Shown here piece by piece: positions 1 through 9,571 of a DNA stretch of 39,479 nt. Below the pieces are notes generated by a model that searched no databases, was not told the DNA's origin, and saw only the letters and a program-made list of their open reading frames with translations. A program made the position numbers and the translations under genes. Location: positions 1-39,479 of the forward strand of contig CAJJBN010000015.1 in NCBI GenBank assembly GCA_905182435.1. The letters are read 5' to 3'. The DNA is from Opitutaceae bacterium BACL24 MAG-120322-bin51. Its GTDB lineage: Bacteria; Verrucomicrobiota; Verrucomicrobiia; Opitutales; Coraliomargaritaceae. The first letter of the stretch is position 1; each line of letters begins with the position of its first letter.

Positions 1-55
1 CGTAAGGACTTTGCGCAAAGACAGCCTCAACAATTCCTGACTTTAATCAAAGTGC

Positions 56-125
56 GTGGCGTCGCTGCTTGCAACGGCCTCATCGAGGTGAATCGGGACA
101 CGGCCGTTGCAAGCAACGACGCCAC
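56..125. repeat. Long imperfect inverted repeat
   Basis: Two 24-base arms (56-79 and 102-125) are reverse complements with a single mismatch, separated by 22 bases. The outer ends read GTGGCGTCG and CGACGCCAC. It lies 58 bases before the thioesterase start. Neither side has a T-run, so a standard intrinsic terminator is not evident. Part of the right arm (GGCCGTTGC then AGCA) recurs with small changes at 3543-3558, which hints at a dispersed element. Role unknown. Confidence 0.7.
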
Positions 126-183
126 AACATTTCACGCATTTCACTCTTCACTCCTCCCGCAGCAGGCCACACACTCCCGTGCA

Positions 184-612
184 ATGATTCATACAATTTC
201 GCAGATACGCGTCCGCTACGCCGAAACCGACCGCATGGATGTGGTTTACCACAGCAACTATCTCGTCTGGTTCGAGACCGCCCGCATCCTGATGCTCGAC
301 GAGATCGGCATCCCCTACCTCGAAATTGAGGCCAGCAACCTGCACCTGCCCGTGCTCACCGCCAGCGCGGTATACAAACGCCCCGCGCGCTTTGACGATC
401 GACTGGAGATCCACCTCTTCATGCGCGCAAAACCCCGCGCCCGGTTCCACTTTGACTACGAAGTGCGCCGTGGCGACACACTCCTCGCCACTGGCAGCAC
501 CAGCCATGGCTTTATGGATACAAACGGCAAAGCCCTGCGCCCGCCCGCAGCGTTTTTAGCCAAAATCGACGTCGCTTGGAAACCTGAGGCGGGCGCCGCA
601 ATTGACCTGTAA
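184..612 (+). CDS. YbgC/FadM-type acyl-CoA thioesterase (hotdog fold)
   Basis: A 142-residue protein of normal length for a single-hotdog 4-hydroxybenzoyl-CoA-thioesterase-like enzyme, which hydrolyses acyl-CoA thioesters in the cytoplasm. The N-terminal motif RVRYAETDRMDVVYHSNYL matches the family signature (E-D-T-D-x-x-G-V-V-Y-H-x-N-Y). Asp16 is the expected catalytic aspartate. The usual Gly-Gly after it is replaced by Met-Asp. An open frame runs upstream to position 52, but the ATG at 184 starts right at the family's first strand, and the extra 44 residues would be encoded across the inverted repeat, so I chose 184. In many bacteria this family sits beside tol-pal genes; here it does not, so the substrate is open. 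Confidence 0.85.
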   Translation: MIHTISQIRVRYAETDRMDVVYHSNYLVWFETARILMLDEIGIPYLEIEASNLHLPVLTASAVYKRPARFDDRLEIHLFMRAKPRARFHFDYEVRRGDTLLATGSTSHGFMDTNGKALRPPAAFLAKIDVAWKPEAGAAIDL

Positions 613-660
613 ACCACGACTTTCGACCCGCTCGCTACAGTACAATACACGCCACCGAAT

Positions 661-1095
661 ATGACTCATTACTTTAAAACGATCATGCTGCTCTCGCTCG
701 CTTGCCTCACCGCGGGTAGTACCTTCGCCGAGGACGAGGATACCCCCTTGGCCAAAGAAATGTCAGCAATGAACACCGCCTATCGCAGCCTATCAAAAGC
801 ATTCCGTAGTGGGCCCAACCCCGACCAGCGCGCCGAATATATCGCACAAGTCGAGACCATCCTCGAGCATGCCAAAGCATCGGTCGAGTTAGTCCCCGCA
901 CTGGCGGACACACTCGCACCTGAGCAAAAAAACAGCATGCGCGCCGACTATACCGCGGCTATGCAAAAAAGCATACAAACACTCGAGCAGCTACTCGCTG
1001 CGCTCGAAGCTCAAGACTACGCCGCCGCAACGGAACGACTCGTCCAACTAAAAAAGCAAAAAAGCGCAGGACATCAGCGATTCCAGGAAGACTAG
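661..1095 (+). CDS. Cytochrome b562-like periplasmic protein
   Basis: A 144-residue protein with a signal peptide (residues 1-23, ending TFA before EDEDTP) followed by a helical domain of about 120 residues. Residues 31-45 (AKEMSAMNTAYRSL) and the end (LKKQKSAGHQRF) line up with the start and end of cytochrome b562. Met34 would be the axial methionine and His138 the axial histidine. There is no CxxCH motif, so heme, if present, would be non-covalent (b type). Members of this four-helix family are not all proven heme binders. It begins 48 bases after the thioesterase gene on the same strand and may be co-transcribed with it. The fold assignment is good; heme binding and role are inferred. Confidence 0.6.
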   Translation: MTHYFKTIMLLSLACLTAGSTFAEDEDTPLAKEMSAMNTAYRSLSKAFRSGPNPDQRAEYIAQVETILEHAKASVELVPALADTLAPEQKNSMRADYTAAMQKSIQTLEQLLAALEAQDYAAATERLVQLKKQKSAGHQRFQED

Positions 1096-1127
1096 GACTA
1101 CAGATCGCCGCGCTTTCAGGCACCGCA

Positions 1128-1958
1128 TTATTCGCCTAATTGGCACTGCAGTTCCTCACACACCGCTTCGGTGCCCGCCAGGTATGGACAGAAATCCATC
1201 TGCGGGTGAAACGCTCTTAACGGAAACGGACTCGCTTCGAGGAATTTAAACGCGACGCCCGCGCCGGCACACAGCGCATAGGCCGCGGCGATGTCCCAGA
1301 CCTTGACGCGAAAATCGACCACCCCGGTCAAATAGCCAGTCGCCACATACGCAGCGCTCAGCGCGCCACTGCCCAGGCAACGCACGCGGTATTTTGCGAG
1401 TAAGGGCTTGAGCTTATCCAGCAGCTCAAGATCGATCGGAAAATGCAGGCCTAACATCGTCTGCGCATCGGCCGCCATACGATCGCGATTCACCGTCTTT
1501 TGATTGCGTTGTAGGCCAAAACCAGCGCCGCCCTCTAGCAACGCATCGGTGCTGTAATCGTAAATAAACCCATACACCGGCATCCCATCGTGCAGTAAAG
1601 CCAACGAAATGGCACAAACCGGAAAGCCGAGCGCATAATTATTAGTGCCATCGATCGGATCGATCACCCAAGCGAATCCAGCGCCGAGTGTTAACACCTC
1701 ATCGAGCGGATTCGCTTCTTCGCTACAATAGTCATCCTCCGCGAAATCCCGCCGCAGCGCCGCAAACACATTCTCCGAGATCGCAAAGTCAGCAAAGGTC
1801 ACCCGAGTGTCGTCCTCCTTCCACTCACTGGCGACTTGGCCAAACTGACGACCGAAAAACGCCGTCTGCGCCTTTACCGCCACTCGCCCCGCATTGATGC
1901 GGTGGCGCAACTGCAGATCAAACTGCGCCTGTGCTTGCCGGTTGAGTGATTTTTTCAT
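1128..1958 (-). CDS. Inositol monophosphatase family phosphatase
   Basis: A 276-residue Mg-dependent sugar/polyol phosphatase of the IMPase superfamily. The first metal glutamates are in CSEEANP (residues 78-84), motif A is WVIDPIDGTNNY (Asp100 and Asp103), and the C-terminal VWDIAAAY is the WD motif that completes the metal site. The superfamily covers inositol-1-phosphatase, histidinol-phosphatase (HisN) and 3'-phosphoadenosine nucleotidase. Sequence alone does not choose among them, though size and motif spacing suit SuhB/HisN better than CysQ. The frame is open to a TTG at 1970, but the ATG at 1958 gives the natural start MKKSLNRQ. It follows the helicase gene by about 60 bases on the same strand, so the two are probably co-transcribed. 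Confidence 0.85.
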   Translation of the reverse strand: MKKSLNRQAQAQFDLQLRHRINAGRVAVKAQTAFFGRQFGQVASEWKEDDTRVTFADFAISENVFAALRRDFAEDDYCSEEANPLDEVLTLGAGFAWVIDPIDGTNNYALGFPVCAISLALLHDGMPVYGFIYDYSTDALLEGGAGFGLQRNQKTVNRDRMAADAQTMLGLHFPIDLELLDKLKPLLAKYRVRCLGSGALSAAYVATGYLTGVVDFRVKVWDIAAAYALCAGAGVAFKFLEASPFPLRAFHPQMDFCPYLAGTEAVCEELQCQLGE

Positions 1959-2019
1959 CGTTGCTATCAATCAGTCTGCGGGCACTCAGGGACAAGCGCA
2001 AACCGCGACCGAGTTGGCA

Positions 2020-3393
2020 CTACGGACGCCCACGCCCGAAACCTCGAAACGGACGCCCCGCGCGCTTCTGCTTGGCGGCTCTGCCTGCGGACGCATCTTT
2101 ATCTTTGGGCTTTTCCTTCCCCTCGCGGGGTTTGGAAACTCGTTTACCCGAGGCACGCACACCGCGCGCAGGGCGGCGATCTTTAGGATCCTCTGGCAGC
2201 GCAATACCTTCGCGGTGCAGCGCCTCGATCGCTTCGTCATGAAAGTCATGCTCACGCACCGTCGTAAGGGTTAGCTTAATCAACTTCTCAATAGCCTTAA
2301 ACCGGGACACATCTTGATCGATCTCCGAGCAGAAGCTCATCGCCCTGCCACTCTCGCCCGCACGCGCGGTGCGACCGATACGGTGCACGTAATTCTCCGC
2401 ATCCATCGGCAGGTCGTAATTAATTACCAAGCCGATATTCTTCACATCGATCCCACGCGCGGCCACATCGGTGGCGACCAGCACTGGCGTCTCACCTAAC
2501 TTAAAGCGACGCAATGCATCCTCACGTGCCGCCTGTGTGCGATCTCCATGGATCGTATCTGAGCGAATCCCATCACGATTCAAATGCGTCGCAATCAACC
2601 GAGCATCACGCTTGGTCCGGGTAAAAATCAGGCAGAGTTCTTCCTGTTTTTCAAAGTATTGGCTGTGCAGCAAATCCAGCAACAGCGCAGGCTTATCGCG
2701 AAGTCGCACAAACAGCACCGACTGATCAATCTTCTCAGCCGTCGTGCCCTCTGGATCGATACGAATCTCCTCTGGATTGTTCAACAGCCCCGCGGCCAGC
2801 TTAGCCACGCCCTTCGCCATCGTCGCCGAAAACAGCAGCGTCTGCCGTTCCTTAGGCACATCGCTGACGATTTCGCGCAAGTCATCAATGAAGCCCATCG
2901 CCAACATGCGATCCGCCTCATCGAGCACCAAGCACTCGACACCGCTCAAATTTGCATGCCCCTGCTTCATCAAATCCAGCAAGCGCCCGGTCGTCGCCAC
3001 CAATATATCTAAGCCAAAATACAGCTCCTTGGTCTGCGGCGTCTGCGACACTCCGCCATAGATCATCGCGATCTTTAGATCCAAATGTGCTCCATAGGTG
3101 CGAAAACTCTCGGTCACCTGCACCGCCAGCTCACGCGTTGGCACCAAAATCAAATTCCGCACCCCGCGCCGAAACGGCTTACGCCCCTGCGTCGCGATAC
3201 GATGCAGCATCGGCAAAGCAAATGCCGCCGTCTTGCCCGTGCCAGTCTGCGCGCAGGCCAATAGGTCGCGGCCTTCGAGCAACAGAGGGATGGCCTGCGC
3301 CTGAATCGGCGACGGCTCCGCATAGCCTTTCTCCGCCAGCGCGCGCTGGATCGGTTCGATTAAGGGCAGGTCTTTGAATTCTGTGTGACTCAT
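2020..3393 (-). CDS. DEAD-box ATP-dependent RNA helicase, RhlE-like
   Basis: A 457-residue RNA helicase that remodels RNA in ribosome assembly and RNA decay. Every hallmark motif is present in order: Q motif (PSPIQAQAIP), Walker A AQTGTGKT (48-55), PTRELAVQ, TTGRLLDL, DEAD (158-161), SAT (189-191), IFTRTKRDA, TDVAARGID and HRIGRTARAG. The C-terminal 60 residues are a lysine/arginine/glycine-rich tail ending RPFRGFGRGRP, typical of RhlE-type proteins and used for RNA binding. The ATG at 3393 (MSHTEFKDLP) fits the family better than the upstream start at 3408. The gene lies upstream of the IMPase-family gene on the same strand. Confidence 0.92.
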   Translation of the reverse strand: MSHTEFKDLPLIEPIQRALAEKGYAEPSPIQAQAIPLLLEGRDLLACAQTGTGKTAAFALPMLHRIATQGRKPFRRGVRNLILVPTRELAVQVTESFRTYGAHLDLKIAMIYGGVSQTPQTKELYFGLDILVATTGRLLDLMKQGHANLSGVECLVLDEADRMLAMGFIDDLREIVSDVPKERQTLLFSATMAKGVAKLAAGLLNNPEEIRIDPEGTTAEKIDQSVLFVRLRDKPALLLDLLHSQYFEKQEELCLIFTRTKRDARLIATHLNRDGIRSDTIHGDRTQAAREDALRRFKLGETPVLVATDVAARGIDVKNIGLVINYDLPMDAENYVHRIGRTARAGESGRAMSFCSEIDQDVSRFKAIEKLIKLTLTTVREHDFHDEAIEALHREGIALPEDPKDRRPARGVRASGKRVSKPREGKEKPKDKDASAGRAAKQKRAGRPFRGFGRGRP

Positions 3394-3531
3394 AGTTACG
3401 ATCAACACCGCACCGTATGAATAAAACCGCCTTTATCGACAAGAAAGCGCCCCGAACTGAAATTGGCCGGTACGACGCGATATTTTCACACTCAAACCCT
3501 TCTCACCACGGCAACACCTCAGGTAACCCGC

Positions 3532-3547
3532 AGTGGCAGAGTGGCCG
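3532..3547 (+). repeat. Partial copy of tRNA-Ser 5' region
   Basis: The 16 bases AGTGGCAGAGTGGCCG are identical to bases 6-21 of the tRNA-Ser gene (3666-3681), 134 bp downstream. This covers the end of the 5' acceptor strand and the first half of the D arm. The rest of a tRNA does not follow, so it is not a gene. It may be a fossil of recombination at the tRNA locus. Confidence 0.6.
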
Positions 3548-3660
3548 TTGCGAGCAGCAGCGCGACCACAAGATCGGGTGCGTAGCGAAGCAGAACCTGT
3601 AACTGTTTTCAGTCCAGGCTTGCCAAGTAGATTTGAACCGCTTCTCTATCTCAATTTTCA

Positions 3661-4480
<820 letters not shown>

Positions 4481-4616
4481 TCAAAGCAAACACTCGCGCA
4501 GCGAGAAAGGGATGAGAACCATTACTCGGCGATAATGCAATAAACTAACGCTACGAAAATTAAACACATTAACTATTGTTGACACCGATATTTTAGCACA
4601 GCACAGTCCCTGTTCG

Positions 4617-5210
4617 ATGTCCGCATCTGCACTACAGAAAGTTAAGGTAGCTCCACCCGAAACCTGGGTGGAGCGCTATGGTGATTATTTATATGGCTAT
4701 GCGATGTCTCGGTTGCATGACGCCGAACTGGCCGCCGACTGCGTGCAAGAAACTTTCATGGCCGGAATCAAAGCCCTCGATCGATTTGACGGCAGCCGCG
4801 ACATCAAGTTCTGGTTGCGTGGGATCATGAGTCATAAAATCGTCGATGAGATCCGAAAATCGGTCAAAGAAAACAAGGTCGACATCGACACTGAAGACGA
4901 AACCCTACTCGAAAGCTTCTGGTATAAATATAGTGTTTCCGCCACGGCGGACGGCTCGCCCTGGCAATTCAACCCGCGCAAACACTGCGACAACAATGAA
5001 TTCTGGGAAGTCCTTGACGAGTGTATTCAGCAAGTAAAGAACCCAGCACACGACGTCTTTATTTTACGCGTCTTAGAGGATAAAAGCGCAGACGAGGTTT
5101 GCCGTATTATGGATATTTCTCCGAGCTACTTGTGGGTGCTGCTGCATCGGGCGCGCTTACAACTAAAAGTGTCACTCGAAGCTAAGTGGACAGGCAAAGA
5201 CGCCAAGTAA
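4617..5210 (+). CDS. ECF sigma factor (TIGR02943-like)
   Basis: A 197-residue sigma-70 family factor. Region 2 (about residues 20-85) holds the core-binding and -10-recognition helices, with AADCVQETFMAGIKALDRF and FWLRGIMSHKIVDEIRKS. Region 4 (about 140-190) holds VFILRVLEDKSADEVC and the helix-turn-helix end SPSYLWVLLHRARLQL. The LWVLLHRARL ending and the acidic linker fit the TIGR02943 group as I remember it. That group is normally followed by a zinc-finger anti-sigma gene. Here the next 449 bases hold no such gene, so control must come from elsewhere or the partner was lost. The start ATG at 4617 is about 140 bases past the last tRNA-tail repeat. Confidence 0.85.
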   Translation: MSASALQKVKVAPPETWVERYGDYLYGYAMSRLHDAELAADCVQETFMAGIKALDRFDGSRDIKFWLRGIMSHKIVDEIRKSVKENKVDIDTEDETLLESFWYKYSVSATADGSPWQFNPRKHCDNNEFWEVLDECIQQVKNPAHDVFILRVLEDKSADEVCRIMDISPSYLWVLLHRARLQLKVSLEAKWTGKDAK

Positions 5211-5659
5211 CTCCCACCTTCCCCTTTCCCCATGTAACCCTGCAAGCGACTCTCAAAGGCAGTATCGAAAGAAGGTGGAGATACGCTTTCTCAATTCAAA
5301 AAAATGTCTTAAACTTCATGTGAAATGCTGCATTTTTCCACGAACAATTCAATCGACTACACTTGCCCCAAAGCCTAACAAGCCAGTGACCAAAATAAAA
5401 CGGCGCCGCGACACATACATAACAGCTAATATGTCAAATCTCCAACGCCTGACGAGTCTCAATCCAGATTCGCTTTCAACTTATCCGATCTGAGTTGCGA
5501 ATGATCTGACTCATGTTTTGATTCTTGGTTCAGTACTGTTATCTTATTATGCTAGCTCGGCTGAATCTACGTGATTTTCTTTCAAATTAACCTCTCCGCA
5601 TTGATCCAGTGTTTTCTTTGGGTCATGCCGCCTTCGGCTCAGAACAACTTTTTATAAAG
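5211..5659. other. Gene-free stretch after the sigma factor gene
   Basis: No convincing gene. The 72-codon frame at 5275-5493 has no recognisable domain and no good start context. It is clearly not the zinc-finger anti-sigma protein one would expect here (no HxxxC-type motif). The right part becomes AT-rich and holds the promoter-like sequence listed separately. Confidence 0.5.
5525..5553 (+). promoter_or_regulatory. Putative sigma-70 promoter of the FmdB-like gene
   Basis: TTGGTT (5525-5530), a 17-base spacer, and TATGCT (5548-5553) match a -35/-10 pair with optimal spacing, about 105 bases before the ATG at 5660. It lies in the AT-rich end of an otherwise empty stretch. Found by eye only. 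Confidence 0.35.
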
Positions 5660-5998
5660 ATGCCCACCTACGTTTATCAAGAAATCCTCCCCGACGGCAG
5701 CGACGGTGAAGCCTTTGAATACATCCAGAGCATGTCCGAAGAGGCGCTCAAACGACACCCGAAGACGGGCAACCCCGTACGCAAAGTCTTCCACGCGCCC
5801 AATGTCTCAAGTAAATACACCGAAGGCAGCACCAAGAATAAATTGAGCGACGAAAACGTCGAGAAGCACGGTTTCACTCGCTACGAGAAGGACAAAGTTA
5901 CTGGTCGCTACAACAAGACCGCCGGCAAAGACAAACGCGCGCCCGACGTAGTCGACGCCAACCAACTAAAGAAGATGCAGCAAAAAGGCATCTTGTAG
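5660..5998 (+). CDS. FmdB-like protein lacking the zinc-ribbon cysteines
   Basis: A 112-residue small soluble protein. The start MPTYVYQ, then FEYIQSMSEEALKRHPKTG and NPVRKVFHAPN, follow the FmdB-type zinc-ribbon domain step by step (MPTYEY, FE.FQSM, PL..CP.CG, PVR+). All four zinc cysteines are missing: the first CxxC is replaced by an acidic PDGSDGEA stretch and the second by HPKTG. The rest is charged and probably extended. The family is linked to regulation in a few organisms but is mostly uncharacterised. An ATG upstream at 5609 is in frame, but MPTY is the family start. No neighbour suggests a pathway. Confidence 0.7.
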   Translation: MPTYVYQEILPDGSDGEAFEYIQSMSEEALKRHPKTGNPVRKVFHAPNVSSKYTEGSTKNKLSDENVEKHGFTRYEKDKVTGRYNKTAGKDKRAPDVVDANQLKKMQQKGIL

Positions 5999-6030
5999 GA
6001 GGCGGCAAAATTACTCCTGCAATGCTCCAA

Positions 6031-7008
6031 TTAAAACATCCAGCGCATCAGACCTGGATTCAATTGAATTGAGTCGAGCTTTACTTCGCCACGGATTTCA
6101 CCGTCTAACTTGAGCGTATAGGCGAATGGTAATTCACCTTTTCCTTGCGGACGGTAATCGGACAACTGCAGCGACAACTGCTGACGTTCACCGTCGTGCT
6201 CGAAATAAACAAAACGGACGCGCTCTAAGCCTGTCTCGGGATCCAACAAATGGATGATCGAGTCCTGAGCGGATATTCGATTCTGAATCGTCCAGTAGAT
6301 TTGGCCCTCAAAGGTCTGATCCGCCTCCCACGTATAAACTAGCACATCTGGCAACTGATTCGAGGCCAAGGCCAACACCGCTCCCTCTAAAAGGATCGTC
6401 TGCTGATCCAGCAGATCAGGCAGCACCTGCTGCTGTATCTTACCTTCGGCGTCTTCAATTTTAATCTTCGCCGTGTCACCATCGCCACTGTAAACCATCT
6501 TTAAGGCATCGTCCTCGAGCGTCTTACTCACCAACCGAGGCAACTTCGCGAGTAACTTCAGCCTAAATTCAAGACCATCTTTGATGTAGTTCCCCTGCAG
6601 AATAACATCCTGCACCTCAGACAAGCCAGACGCAGTCCGATATTTATCTAAAATGAATCCCAACGATAGTAATTCTCCGTCGTCTGCGGCGGATACTGGT
6701 GTGACTGCCAGCAAATCCTCCGAGGCATCCATTGCCTCGGCCTGATTCGCTTGTCCTTCAGACGGTAACACCGAGTACACGGCCATCTCCTGTGTGTATT
6801 GCCAAAAGGCATACAGCAACAACATCGAAAACAGCAGCGTCAGCCCTGCCAGATTGATCAGGACCAGATACCAAGACTTTCGACGCACCCGTACTCCAAA
6901 AGGTAAGATCACATGGGAGGACTTCTTCCGACCAGAAGTGTGCCGGTCAGCAGGTCTCTTTCGAGACAGCTTGCCTGCGGCGACATTTTCTTCCTTGCGA
7001 GATTTCAC
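6031..7008 (-). CDS. Hypothetical membrane-anchored envelope protein
   Basis: A 325-residue protein not matched to a named family. Residues 1-45 are very basic (RKEENVAAGKLSRKRP and RRK). One transmembrane helix follows (about 46-70, WYLVLINLAGLTLLFSMLLL), then a large domain that by the positive-inside rule would lie in the periplasm. The last 200 residues alternate polar and hydrophobic residues, ending with FAYTLKLDGEIRGEVKLDSI. This recalls the beta-rich end of outer-membrane lipoprotein-sorting (LolA-like) domains, but that is only a resemblance. It starts at GTG (7008), with AGGT about 8 bases upstream as ribosome site. It is convergent with the FmdB-like gene and stands alone. Confidence 0.65.
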   Translation of the reverse strand: MKSRKEENVAAGKLSRKRPADRHTSGRKKSSHVILPFGVRVRRKSWYLVLINLAGLTLLFSMLLLYAFWQYTQEMAVYSVLPSEGQANQAEAMDASEDLLAVTPVSAADDGELLSLGFILDKYRTASGLSEVQDVILQGNYIKDGLEFRLKLLAKLPRLVSKTLEDDALKMVYSGDGDTAKIKIEDAEGKIQQQVLPDLLDQQTILLEGAVLALASNQLPDVLVYTWEADQTFEGQIYWTIQNRISAQDSIIHLLDPETGLERVRFVYFEHDGERQQLSLQLSDYRPQGKGELPFAYTLKLDGEIRGEVKLDSIQLNPGLMRWMF

Positions 7009-7166
7009 AATTTACCTGCTGGTAGCGGTTTTTAGTTTTCTAGACATTTGCGAACGACTGCTGGCAGATCATCTGCGGCACTGCGAATGACAGCAATTTA
7101 CATGCAATTCTGAAAGTAAGCTTTAGCCGAGTACACGACACATCGCTGAACCGCCAAAGCAAATGC

Positions 7167-7526
<360 letters not shown>

Positions 7527-7553
7527 TTAATGATGTGAACCTTGAAATGTTAA

Positions 7554-8886
7554 TTATTCGAAGTGGTAAGCAGTCTCGCCATGCTCAGCGAGATCAAGGC
7601 CGGTATGTTCCACCTCTTGATCGACGCGCAGGCCAGTGGTCTTCTTACAGACAAACACGATGATTGTCGTCGCAACTGCAGACCATGCAATGACCACGCC
7701 CAGAGCAAACAGCTGCGTGCCAAGTTGACCGACCATGTCATCAACGCCGGTGCCGCCAAAGGCTGCCGTGCCGAACACCGCCACCATGATCGTGCCCATG
7801 ATGCCACCGACACCGTGCACCGCAAACACGTCGAGTGTGTCGTCAATCTTGAGTTTACCCTTAACAAAACCACAAGCGAAGTAGCAGATGGAACCGGCCA
7901 TCAGGCCGATCAGGACCGCACCCAGTGGGCCCACATTACCAGACGCTGGAGTAATCGAAGCCAAACCTGCCACCATACCAGTCACAATACCCACGAGACC
8001 AGGCTTACCAGTCTTCTTCCATTCGATCACCATCCAGGTCAAACTCGCAACCGCTGCGGAAATATGTGTGACCAACATCGCCATCCCGCGTGACCATTGG
8101 CCGCCAAGCTGACACCGGCATTAAAGCCGAACCAACCGACCCACAGCATCGACGCACCAATCATTACCATACCTGGGCTGTGTGGGATGTGTAGCTTCTT
8201 TGGAAATCCTTCACGCGGGCCAACGAAGTAAGCCAGTAGAAGCGCGGAGATACCTGCAGTGGCATGCACCACGATGCCTCCGGCGAGATCGATCACACCA
8301 CGTTAACTCCCATCGCCGCCAACCAACCGCCGCCCCATACCCAATGACAGACGGGGACGTAGACGAGGAGCAACCAGAGGGCGGAGAAAAGCATGAGGGC
8401 GCTGAATTTCATCCGCTCCACAAAGCGCACCGACATCAAACCGGGAGTGATGATCGCAAAGGTCATCTGGAACATGATGAACACTGATTCTGGAATATCA
8501 CCACTCAAGTCTGCAGTCGTAATCCCTTTCAATCCGAACTGTTGAAAATCGCCCAACCACGCGCCACCGCCAGAGAAAGCCATCGTATAGAGGCACAGCA
8601 CCCACATCACTGACGCCAAGCAGGCGATCGCGAAACAGTGCATCAGCACCGACAGGACATTCTGCGCACGGACTAGACCGCCATAGAACAGCGCCAAGCC
8701 GGGCAACGTCATAAACAGTACCAGCACCGTGGCAGTTAACATCCACGCAGTGTTGCCACTATCAGCGGTCGCGGGGACCTGCGCCACCTGCTCGGCGACT
8801 GCTGTTAGTCCAGCCTCTTGGGCGAATAAAAAGCCTGGTGCCAATGAAAGCAGCAGGAATAAGATTAAACGGTGGGTATTTTTCAT
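7554..8886 (-). CDS. amt: Ammonium transporter, first copy (two frame breaks)
   Basis: Reconstructed Amt/MEP/Rh channel for ammonium uptake in the inner membrane. The N-terminal part (8886-8293) has a signal peptide (MKNTHRLILFLLLSLAPGF), ALFYGGLVRAQNVLSVLM and HWVWGGGWLA. The middle part (8296 to about 8095) has DLAGGIVVHATAGISALL and WVGWFGFNAG. The C-terminal part (about 8084-7554) has THISAAVASLTWMVIEW, VHGVGGIMGT and the cytoplasmic tail HGETAYHFE. The reading frame shifts near 8293 and again near 8085-8100. At both points the two halves join in family order with nothing missing, so sequencing error is likelier than loss of the gene. It is shorter than the second copy (9572-10966) and its sequence is distinct, so they are paralogues, not a recent duplicate. 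Confidence 0.85.
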
Positions 8887-9127
8887 CTCTATTTGTGATC
8901 AGTATTTGTTAGTTCACAAACAAAGAATGTTAGTCCGCCACAATGAACAAGTTATTTTTCACTCAACTGCATGCGAGAAATTGATCTGACCCTCAAAAAA
9001 ATCACATCTGCCCCTCAGACACCGCTCCAAATAATGTGGCCTCTGTCGTTAGACAGGGGGAACTGCCGCGACACCCCCCCCCGACTCTGCTCCCCGAATC
9101 TTACGATCGAGGCCACGAATCGGCCAC

Positions 9128-9161
9128 AAAAAAACCGGCCACCCTCGAGAGGATGGCCGGT
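9128..9161 (-). terminator. Intrinsic terminator of the second amt-glnK unit
   Basis: On the minus strand ACCGGCCA (9161-9154) pairs perfectly with TGGCCGGT (9141-9134) across a 12-base loop, followed by a T-run (9134-9128). It sits about 30 bases past the stop of the P-II gene at 9190. It would separate that operon from the amt gene starting at 8886. Confidence 0.9.
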
Positions 9162-9189
9162 GAAATAGAGCGAACTGAATCAGTTTAGA

Positions 9190-9561
<372 letters not shown>

Positions 9562-9571
9562 CTAGGCTTAA

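Noticed and set aside
5275..5493. 72-residue frame after the sigma factor
   Set aside because: No domain, no ribosome site and composition unlike the neighbours; not an anti-sigma protein.
7563..8093. 176-codon plus-strand frame over the first amt
   Set aside because: Antisense to a clear transporter; His/Arg-rich shadow with no family resemblance.
8887..9127. Sigma-54 (-24/-12) promoter or NtrC sites before amt-glnK
   Set aside because: I searched both amt upstream regions for GG-N10-GC with flanking consensus and found nothing convincing.
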